A stretch of 29,563 nt of DNA, from NCBI GenBank assembly GCA_964549245.1, contig CAZJUO010000006.1, positions 1-29,563 on the forward strand. Direction: 5' to 3'. Origin of the DNA: CAZJUO01 sp964549245 (GTDB taxonomy: Bacteria > Patescibacteriota > Patescibacteriia > UBA10025 > JAHIVO01). The notes beneath the pieces were generated by a model. That model made no database searches, had not been told where the DNA came from, and worked only from the letters and a program-made list of their open reading frames with translations. A program made the translations under genes and the position numbers. Of this stretch, positions 14,781-26,700 are shown piece by piece (the stretch's first letter is position 1; every line of letters begins with the position of its first letter).

Positions 14781-17700
14781 ATGCACAAGGTGAATAACAA
14801 GTTTATATTAATATTATTTATCCTCGCGGGAAGCGCGGTGCTGGCTGGTGGCTTGCTATTGGCAGTTAATAATATTTTTCATCCGTTTGAGTGGACTAAG
14901 CCTTTAGTACAGGAAGCAGTTGACCCGGAAACGCAATTGGATGAAGAAGTTTTAGCGGCTAGCAGCAATGTGGCTGATATCCGCCATGACGAAGAGAATC
15001 AGACTACCACAGTGACCTACACTTCTCTACCTATAGAATATCAAGTTGATAATACCGGTGAATACGCGCCCATTGATACGACTATTGTTGAGTCGGACTC
15101 GGATTATTACGCTTATGAAAATAATACTAATGTTTTTAAAACATATTTTGAAAAAGCGCCAAGCGACTACGGCTTTGTCACCTATCAGGCGCCCAATGGG
15201 CGGGGAGTCGAGTTTACTTTTGCTAACGCTTTGACCAGCGATGATGGTTGGGAGGTGCAGGATAACCAGGCTACTTATAAAGGCTTGTATAAAGGCATGG
15301 ATGTGCGCTATACGGTTGACAACAGTTCATTACTCGAAGAAATAATTGTTAATAATAAAAAACGGGCCCAGGCGCTTGATACCGTCAGCCAAAGCGTGCA
15401 TTTGGATAATGTGTATTACAAGCTGCAGGAGGGAGATGTCATTACTTTTCATAATGAAGATACCAAGAAAATCTCTTTTATCTCACCGCCGCCGGTCATG
15501 TATGAATTGAACAATCCTGATAATTTTAACCATGACATACATTATTCCATCACGGAAATGGGAGAAGGGTCGGTGCAGATTGATAAAGTTATCGAACCAG
15601 CGGGCAAGGAATGGCTGGAGAACGCTACCTACCCTATCGTCATAGACGGGAGTTACTACGGCAGCAATTATTATAATGGCATGGGGGAGATCCAATGGTC
15701 ACGGAAAATCCCAAGTTGGTGGAGTAATTATACGATATCAAACGGCGATTCTCCCTATCGCACAGCTTTGATGACCGGCCGATGGACTGATGGAGATATA
15801 TGTGTCTTGGGTCCATGCCCTCATTATAAAGATTGGCGGCATTATTTTAGCTTTCGTTCGGGGATCTCGAGTTCACTAGGTATCGAATATGCTGATATAG
15901 TTGGCGCAAAATTAACACTATATATGTATCGTGGTTATGCTTTTAGTGGGGTTGGAGAACCGATACGTGTTTATAGTGGTCTGGATGAGTGGGGTGATTT
16001 ATATTCAGGCGGTGAGCAGACACTGATTGACGCGTGGGATGCTATGGATACGATGACGCTCGAGGAAACCCTGGACGTTACAGGTTTGCCTGATGCTAGT
16101 ACCCAGGACTGCCGATATGGCGATTCGGAACCGTGTAAAGTGGAAATCGATATTGATAAATCAAGCGTAGGTAATGCTTTTTCTGAACGGACGTCAATTG
16201 TCTTGGATCCGAGCTTAATTAGTTTTAATAAAAATGTTGATAAAGTAGTTTATACATATAAACAGATTGGCGGTACAGATTCACCCTGGCCGACCCTTGA
16301 GGTAATATATTTTGACTCTTCGCCACCGACAGGAACATTTTTGGAAGTGGATCCAAAAGGCGGCCAGGCTAGCTCTACCGGCAGAACCACTATGGAGATC
16401 AAGGTATATGACCATTATGTCAATGAAACAAATTTTGCCCTGCAAAGATCATTTACCAATCCATACTCCTGGGAAGATGTATGCCCCAACATGATCAGTG
16501 GGGAGATGAGCAGATGTTATGGAGGGACAAACAAAGTATGTGATGGTGGGTTTAATGACGGCGGTATCTGCTATTATCAGGCAGACTGTGAAGATGGCGT
16601 TAATGATGGTGTATGTGTCGGGGGTTACTGCACCAGCAATGCTGATTGTCCGGGTTCTCCGCCTGGTACGTGCAATCATCGGTGCGTGGGCGGCGATAAC
16701 GATGGTGATGTCTGCCGGTTTGATTCGAACTGCACTGGTGGTACCTGCGAGTATGTGGATTGTATTGAGGGGGCGGGGTATGATTGTACTGCTACCAGCA
16801 CAGAGACCGCGGGCGTATGTAATGGCGGGTTTAATGACGGCGGTACCTGCGAATTACAGCAGGATTGTGAAAATGGAGTGAATGACGGTACCTGCGAATA
16901 CAACAACTATTGCGTAGTTGAGGAGGAATTTGACGCAACGTACGCGCCAAATATCAATTATTCCGACAAACAAGCCTGGTACCGAGCGCGGGTAGAGCAG
17001 GATGATTTTGCCTCAAATTGGAGCAGTGTGAAAAATGATTATACCTATGCCAATGCCCAGCCAGACCAGCCAGCTATCGCCCGCTCTGACCGGTGGGATG
17101 AAGTGTATATGCAGCTGAACCTCGGGGGCGGAATACCCGGTTATTATAATAATCAAACAACCACAAAATATTGTGTGGGCTTTTGGCCACAGGATGAAGA
17201 TTTAGGTTGGTATGTTGGGTCCAGTACTGGAGCAGCGGGATTGCGGTTTACTGATGATCCAGCTGCTACTTATCCGGTATTGCCCGATGTGTATGTTGTT
17301 CATGCTGATGGTTTAAATCCCGCTGGATACCCCGTTGTCAATAACCTCGAAGATACCATACCGCCAATAACACCAAAACCAAAGTGCCTGGATTTAAATG
17401 ATTGGATTTATAATTCGAAAATCTATTTTAATACTGTTGGCGAATATTTTTTTAGTCCGATGAAGTTCAGACCAAACGACAAGTATTGGGTCATGACCTT
17501 GTCGCAGAATACCAGGGATAAATCTTTGAATTACCCGTCTTTTGCCTCCTGGGAAGAGGTAACTACCAGAGCCCGCAATCCAGGCGCGCCGACCTGGGAT
17601 GATTCAGATGTCCAGGCCAGCAGCTTAAATTTGGCCATGAACACTACCCCGGCCAGCGATCCAAGCTATACAAATCCCAGCGATACCCAATACGCCATGT

Positions 17701-20700
17701 ATGTGGAGGAACTGAATGCGTATTTGAATCCCGCTGATCTTGATGCTACATCTGTCAGTCCAATCTGGCGTACGGCGGCCCAATGGGGCAGCGGCAAAGA
17801 ATATGATGTATTTTTACCCCATACTTGCTATAACATTAAAGCTAAATCAAAAAACAGAGCGGGAGTAGAGGGTGAGGATAAAGATGCTAGCATTTGGTCG
17901 GCAACTACCGTGGCTTGTACAGAATTGGCCGTTCCTGAAGTAACTGATGTGTCTTGTGACTATAATGAGACGGACGGCTACTATTGTGATGTTTCAGTAG
18001 ATACGAAAGACAACCCAGCAGGCACTGAATATTATATTGAGCAGGGCCGGTGGAGGATTGGCTTTCCTTCCAATACAGTGACCTATTCTACAGCCATGAA
18101 TTGGTCGGTGCGTAATGATGATTTTGTATTTCGAGCCAGCGGATTGACTTGCGGTATGATGTTTTTTAAATATGATTATAAGGTACGAGCGCGTTTAGGA
18201 GCTGATATAACTAGCTATTCAGCGGTAGTTAATGACTCGAATCATTTACCGCCTTGTGCGCCTACTAATGTCAGCGGCAGCCCGGCATACAATGGAGATC
18301 AGACTATTATGAACTGGGGCTGGAATCCCTCTTCAGGCGGTTCAACATGTGTGAATTATAATGTTTATAATTATGATGGGGCGAGTGATACTTATATTGA
18401 CCAAACCGACGCGATTTTTCCCCACGTATATCAGCAGACCGTAACTCCCAATACGGCATACCGAGCCAAAGTAGCTGGCGTTGATACCTACGGGAGGGAG
18501 GGGCAACGATCCAACCCTTCGTCTGAAGTATGGTCATATCCCAGGAAACCAGGACTTGATGGAGTAAGCTGCGAGTATAGTGAGGTGTCAGGATTGTATA
18601 CCTGTGAGGTGACAGTTGATACGAATGGTAATCCTGTAGGAGCTCCCGCTAATGTGCAGTATCAGATAGCCCGAAGCGCTTGCGGGCTCGATAGCAGTGG
18701 CAATGAAGTAAATTGCGGAAGTTATGCCTATCCTTTTGGTGGCAGTAGCGCTTGGTATTCGTATAACCCCGGACAGAAATTAACGGATAATGAAAGTGGC
18801 AGTGGATTGGATTGCAGTGCTGATAATAAAAAATATAGATACTATATCAGGGCAAAAAACACCGGTAATATTCCCACGCCCTATTTACCTGTTCCTCCGG
18901 TAGCTGATGTGCTGCCGCCCTGCCCAGCGGAAAGCATGATACACAATAGCAATTATTATGACGCGGCCAATTTACCTATAGAATGGGGCTGGAATCCGCC
19001 CGGTTCGTATGACGCGCAAGGATTTGAGATTGATTACTATAACCTATACGACGATACCGACCAGTGTATCGCTGGTGACGGCACCGACGGCTATTGTAGT
19101 TCACCATTATTCCCCGAAGTAGACCATACCAGCGGAGCGCAGCATACCTTTACCCAAACATTTGGCACGGACTACAATATTGAGAAGTTCGCCTATGTCC
19201 GGGCGGTGGACGTGAATGGCAAAGCCGGCGCACCTTCGAGTACCGCCTCCGCGTATACGGCTATTCAGGAAGTGCAGGGCTTTGAAATTATTTCAGCTGA
19301 TATTACGCAAAAAGCCATTCCGCTCCATGTATCAGGAGATTTTGCCAATTTCAGCACTCCTTATGCGGGATTGCAATTATTGGAAACTACGGGGCATAGC
19401 GGCGGCGGTGCTTTAAGCGGCGAGGATAAGGGGTTTGAGTCAGGCGTTGAAGACTGGCTGCCAGAAGGAGAACGGGAAACTACCGATACTGAATTGGAAG
19501 CAAATACGGAGTATTGCTATCAAGCGCGATCCCGCAATAGCGACGGAAATAAGGACCAGCCAGGTGACGTTAATGATCCAAAACCAGACACAGCCGTATG
19601 CCGGTACACGAAAGCTAACACTCCCACTCTGCCCATTCTTCGCCGCGGCAGCGGTGGTACGGAAGTAAGTCTGACTCTCCGCAGCAATGATGAGAATCCT
19701 TTACATGATGGGCATGCCTCTGGCGGAGAAACCCAGTATGCCATCTGTGTTTCAAAGTATGACGATAATGACCAGCTAGTTTCAGAAAAATATGTACAGT
19801 TGGATGGCACAGTGGATGAGGCAGGGCTGGACTGTAATGAGAACGAGGGATTTAATCTGGTAGGACATTGGGGTTCGCGGAATGAATGGGGAGGAGATAC
19901 GGGTGTGGATATTATCGGCCTGGACCCTTCGTATACCTATGATTTTAAAGCCAAGGCCAGAAATGGCAATGATGGTGATATAGATACTAATGGATGTACG
20001 CCTGATTACGATTGTTGGGAAACCCATTTTGGCCGTGAAGCCACCTTGTTTCTGGTAAAAAATAACGTGGTTGGTTGGGGCTGGTCTTCCAATACTGGTT
20101 GGATTTCTTTGAACTGCCTAAATATGTTCAATGCCACCGGGGATTATTCCTGCCACAGCGCGGATGACTGGGGATTGAATACGCAGTTTGAAGAGAGCCG
20201 GGAAATTAATCCATTGGAAGGATATGGCTGGTCATCATCAGGCCAAGCTCGTTTAGAGTATTGGGATCCAAGTTTCGGACCCGAGCCGGATACTGGTCAG
20301 ACAGGAGCTTGGGGTATTGCTTATGACGCGGTTACTGATGGCGCTACGCAGGCTTGGGTAACAACCGCGGCTCCAAGCAATAAATTGATACGGGTAAAAG
20401 CCAGTGATTTGTCATATACCGCCTATGATCTGGGTAATGATTTGCGGAGCGTGGCGTTTGATGGCGAGTTTATCTGGGTAGTTTCCCAGGGTGATGATGT
20501 AATATATAAATTTGATCCGTCGACAGGTTCGGCTTTGCCGATTGGCAGCGGTTCGGTGCAGTTGCCAGGTGCGGCTGATCCGTATGATGTAGTTATTGAG
20601 AACGGGTACGTTTGGGTATCGAATGAGGGGAATGATACCGTAACCAAAATTAACGCTGCTGATAGCTCTATTATTGATACCTATTCTTTACCGGCTGAGG

Positions 20701-23700
20701 CTGATCCTCACGGCTTATATTATGACGGCCGTTATATTTGGTCAGCCAACAATAGTGATGTAAGTATTTCCAAAATAGATCCGTTATTAGGCTCGGCTGA
20801 AGCTGGGTCAGTGACTACCTACAATTTATCAGCAGCACCTGAAGCGGTTACCGGTGACGGAAAATATCTATGGATTGCCCGGCAGGGCGGTGTTACGGTT
20901 TTGGATATTGAAGGGAATGTTGTAGATACTATTGATATTAACGCCAACCCCATGGCTGATATAACGCTCTATGGGGGTTTTGCCTGGTTGAGCGATACGA
21001 ATGCCAATCAGGTTTACCGCATCAACAAGGTTGATTATACTATTGTAGCGATTTATACAGACGTTGCTGCTCCCCGGCAGATCGCAGATGATCCGAATAA
21101 TGAGCAATTATTTATCGTAAATAATTCTGGAACGATAAACGTCAGTACTATTGCCCGAAAGCAGCAAACTACCAAAACCGGCTTAGGCTGGGTGAGTCTG
21201 CATAAGAAAGTATGTGATAATAATGCGCAAGCAGGTTGCTATGATGACACTCAATGTGGCACCGGCTTATGTACTGAAGAGAGTGCTGGACTACCGCCAG
21301 ACGGAAAGACGTATGGTTATTGTTATAATGATCCTGGCAATGAACGGTATGGCGATTGTGCTATCGGTGGAAACGCTTGTACCGAGGGGAATGAATCAGC
21401 TAATTGTACGGGTGGAGACGGAGATTATTGCATTTTTACTACCTGCAGCCGTTTGGAATCTGGGCCAGCGCAAGGTACCTGCCTGGTAAATGAAACCTGC
21501 AAATCATACGCCACGGCCAGCTTAAATGGAGTGACCAGGGAGGTTGACGGCTGGGCCAGAATTTTGACTTTGAAACAGCGCGGTGAAGACCAGGGCCAGA
21601 CAGACTGGGGCTGGATAAAGTTAAACGGCGAGTACACCGCCCAGGACGGTACTGCAGGCAATTATGGATTAACCGGTACAGAGGTTGATTCCCAAGTATT
21701 TTTGGGCGCGCCGGACGTAAATCCAACCAACGTAGAGCTGTATAGTTTGTTTGGCTGGGGCCAGACAGCCGAGCGTTCTGATTTTAATAGCGAATCATCA
21801 TGGCTGCATTGGGATAATATTTCAAAAACAAACCAGGTCAATACCTACAGCTCAAGCTCTATAGCTGTTGATTCGGTAGGCAATCCGCATATTGCCTGGG
21901 CTGAACAAGTAGAGGGTTCTGGCTGGACCAACGTTTACTATGTACAGCGTACCGGTAACCAGTGGTACAGCGTCACCGGGGAAGCCTACGTGCCAGGCTC
22001 AACGCCTTCTGCCAATATCAGCCAAGCCGATAACTCATTTTCAAATTACCCGGTGGTCAAGCTTGACGCCAATGACAATCCCCATGTCGCCTGGCAAGAA
22101 GGGAGCAACATATTTTATCTGCGTTGGAATCCAGATGATAACCAGTGGCAAACTGCCAGCGGAGTATCTTACGCTTCAGCGCTGGCTGACCCCGCAGCCA
22201 ATAAACTGCAAGTCAATACCAGTGCCGCCGGTGGGGTGGCTATGCAGCTGGATCGTAATGGGTATCCTCATTTTACTTACTCGTCAGACAACGAGATATA
22301 TTATAGATATTGGGACGGCAGTGACTGGGCAACCACTGCCGGCGGGGGTAATGTCAGCCAGTCAGGTAGTACATCCGTTAATTGCTCTCATGCCCCGCAA
22401 TTAGTTTTGGGCAATGAGACTGTTCAGCGTCCGCATATTGTCTGGTTGGAAAATAATTCGACAATGGGCAGCTGCCAAGAATGGGGAGCCGTATATTACC
22501 GTTATTGGAATGGCAGCAGCTGGAGTACCGCGGGCAGTTGGCCAGGCTCAATACATGTTAATGATGATGTAGCTGACTACTTCGAGCCCGGTGACCCGGC
22601 GGATAATTACCATGGCGACATGCCCAGTCTGGCCCTTGATTCAAACAATTTACCAGGTGTTGTTTGGCGCGATCCTCACGCTGTATTTTATAAAAAATGG
22701 GATCCTAGTGCTGACAGCGGAAACGGCGATTGGATACCGGATAGTTCATATACAGCCCCAACGATTCCGGATTTTGATGATCTGTGGGTTGATCGCAGCG
22801 TGGAGCCAACCAGTTCACTACAGTCCGGCTCTTTAGCAATTGCCATGAAAAATGATCAGCCGCATATTGTTTGGGCCGAGCAATCAAGCCAGCCTGATGA
22901 AGTAGTCTATCGTTATTGGGATCCGACAGATGGCGCCTGGAAGACAATTTCGCGTGATTATTCTACCCCCTCGGGTAGTACGTCTGATGATAACTATTTT
23001 GTTTCCCAAACCCCGTCTGACGGCGGCTACAGCCCTACTTTTACTTTTGACCGGTGGGGAAATCCTCATGTCATCTGGACAGAGTTTACCTACAACGGGG
23101 ATTATTGCGGCGAGTTTAGTACTGTAGATACGCCAGCCGGCTCTGCTCGGGATATTAAAATCGATCAAGAAAACGAATATTTATACATTGCCGGAGATAA
23201 TAGGATAGAAAAGCGCACTACTGATTCAGGAGATTTAGTCACCGATTTTGGCGCCAATGGAGTGGTTACTCCAGCTGACAATATAGATATATGGAGTATG
23301 GATATAGATATCGCTAATGGTTATATGTATGTAGCCGGTAATGGAGGCGGCTTTGACTGGCAGATCGAAAAACGTTTGTTAAGCACTGGCGCGCTGGTTG
23401 CAGATTTTGGCACTAACGGTATCGTAAACGTTGCTGACGGAAGAGCCGAGTATGGCGTCAGCCTTGATTATGACGATGGTTATGTATATGTAGGCGGATA
23501 TAATGACGCTACCAATTGGCGTATCGAAAAGCGCTACGCTGATTCAGGAGATTTAGTTGGCAGCTTTGGCGGTTCTATCGCTACTCCGCTTAATCCCAAT
23601 GGCGATCCGGCCGGCGTTATTACCGCTACTGATGGCCAGGAGGCGCGGAAAGTGTTGGTTGATGGTAGTTACCTATACATTGGCGGCTATGGCGCTGACG

Positions 23701-26700
23701 ATAATTGGCGTATCGAAAAACGTTTGTTAAGTACTGGCGCCCTGGTAACCGATTTTGGCGCGAATGGGGTAGTTATCGGACCAGAGGCAAGCCATAGCGT
23801 CTATGATATGGCTTTGGATGGTACCTATCTGTATGCTGTTGGCCGTTCTGATGCCTATACGGAAGTTGTTGGAAAATATAATAAAGCCACCGGTTCGTTG
23901 GATACGGCTTTTGATGGTGACGGCCTGGTCGAAGTTGGCGGGTGGGAAAACGTTTATCCGTACGCTATGGCTCTTGATGAGGAAAATATGTATTTATACG
24001 GTACGGTGGTAAATAGTCCTGGAGATCCTTTTGAATTTCGTTATGAAAAACGTTTGCTGACCGACGGTTCATTGGTCAATGCTTTTGGCAGCAATGGAGT
24101 TGTTTATGATTCGATAGATGGCTTTGGCTATGAGATGGTCTTAGATGATCAGTATTTATATGCTATTGGTAAGAGTGGTGATGTTAGTGGTGGTAATACT
24201 AACTGGCACATTGTCAAACGCTGGCTCCACTCCGGAGGGGAAGATGGGACCGGCTCAAACCGGGATTGTACTGATAGTGACTACCCTCTATGTATATATG
24301 ATTATCCTCGGGTGCAGTGCGCGGCCAGCAATATTGCTTATTCGCGCTGGTTTCCCGGAGTGCTCCGTTCAGGAGTAGGCTGGATAGAGTTTTTACCAGT
24401 CGGCGCACTACTTGGCATACCCTGGCTGGAAACGCAGTATAGTGATATTTACGCTGGCTTGGATATCCAGCTGGCCCCGCCGCCGCGCGGTTCGGATCGC
24501 TATACTTCCACATTTTTGATCTTGGCTAATGGTGATATACAGGGAATTTCAGGATATTACAACGAAACCCAAACTGGGCTGCCAACCAGCAGGTATTATA
24601 CCTCGGGCCTTGATTCGCTGATCACCGGGGCGGGATATCCGGTGGGTGAAAATGCCCTGTCGCAGATCAACATCAGCGCTTTGACCACTACGGTTGATGG
24701 AACGCGCAATCGATACGGGCATGAAGTGGTTACCTATAGCGGAGGGGACTTATCAGATGCCGGAAGGCTAGGCCAGCAGCCAATCCTGGATAGTAAAGTA
24801 TATTACATAAACGGCAATGCTACTTTGGAGAATGACATGACCTTTATGCACGGAGATAGCGGTGCGGCCGGCAATGGGTTGATAATTGTTGACGGCGATT
24901 TGGAAATTAACGCCAACATATACTATGAAAAAGGCTGTGACGGAGCGGCTACCAGTCCCTGCCAGACCAGCCAGGAATGCGGTAGCGGTGAAACTTGCCA
25001 ATCGGTATTTTTGGACGACGTGTCAGAAATGCCTTCGGCCGCCTTTATCGTTGAAGGAAACGTGTATATGAATTCCTTAGTACACGAAGTATCAGGCGTG
25101 GTAGTGGCTAAGGGGGATGAAGGTGTTATCAGTACCAGCCGTAGGCAGCCCGTATCACAGACGATTCAAGCGGCTAATGATGATACCTACGTTACCTTTG
25201 ATGGGGATTATACTAATTTTAATACCAGCGGTTCATTGCGCTTTGGCCAGGAAGACGGCTCCAGCGGTTATCTGCTGCCGCAAGAACCGAAGAGGACGCA
25301 ATTAGCCGCGCAAGCTAGTGTACCGACCGTATTAGGAACTGAAACCAGTGTTGTTCCAGAGAATCAGGGGCGTGAATCGAAGCCTGCGGCAATCGGTCAA
25401 CCCGCATTATCTCCAAGTAAATCATTGACCAGTAATTCGTTTGTACGAAGTTTTTCCATAAGCGCTTCGGATTATTCTATAGCCAATATTGGTGATCCGT
25501 GTGTAGTAAGTCCGCGTACCTGCGAAGCCAGCGAAGCATGCTGTGATCGCGGGCGCTGTACAGAACGTTGGGAGGGTATTGGCGCCTGGGCTTGCGCTGA
25601 TTGTGATTCATATCAAGACGCTTGCGCTATTTGCTGTGATCGGTTCGGTCCAAATACGGCTCAAATTTGTGAATTTGGCCGATATTCTACCTATCAGTGG
25701 ACCGGCAATGGGGGCAGCCTCAATTGCTGTGGTGATGATGCCAACGAAGCCAATCCTTACGAAGCTACGGAAACAAGCTGCAGTGACGGCAATGACAATG
25801 ATTGTGACGGCGATATTGACGGAGCTGATGCTGACTGCGGTGGGGGCGGCGGAGATATTGGTGATGCATGTACCGTAAATGGGGACTGTAATAATAACCA
25901 GTGTGTTGACGGGTATTGCTGTGATAGCCCCTGCAGCGGGAATTGCGATTTCTGTAATTTATCTAAACCAGGTTTTTGTACTTCGGATGATGCTGCTTGC
26001 GCGGGTGATTGTGATTCGTGTGTTTCTGGCAACTGTAGCGCTGATCAGGATTTATGTGTTGCTTGTGAAGATTGTCAGGGTAGTGGGACAGCATATAATT
26101 GTACGGTTTTAGCTGACGGCAGCCAGGATACTACGGGTATAAATTTATGTAATGGGGTTAATGATTACTGCTGTGGCGGAACGTGTGCTACGGGAGGAGG
26201 TAGCTATGGTAGTGGTTGCGGTAGCGGCGTCTGCGCGGGAACGTGGGCATGTGATGCGACCGTAGCGGAATGCAGCACCGAGGGAAATCCGTGCGATACC
26301 TGTACAGGTGATACAGCTAATGATGCCAGTTGTAACACTAGCGGTACGTGTACTATTACCGGTACTACGGATTGCAGCGCGTGTACGCAATGTGTTGAAG
26401 CCGGTAATGTAGCCAGCTGCAGCGGATATTACGCTTCAGGATCAGAAGATACGGTTGCTCCTGGGACATGCGTGACGCCCAATAGTTGTAATGGCAGTGG
26501 TGTTTGCTTAACTAGCGAAATAACAGTTGATCTTACCGCTTCCAGTTCTCTAATGTTAATTCCTTTTAATGAGCAATATATCGGTGAGGCCCTGACCTTG
26601 ACTAGTGTGAGAGATGGCGCCACCATTGATGGCATTACCTTGACTGAAAGCGGTACAGCTAACGGTGCCGTAGACATTACCAATGTCAAGTTGTTTTACG

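Noticed and set aside
21850..23100. Active sialidase in the giant protein
   Set aside because: Only blade-type repeats with NPH-(I/V)-x-W are seen; no arginine triad or Asp-box series typical of the catalytic enzyme was recognised.
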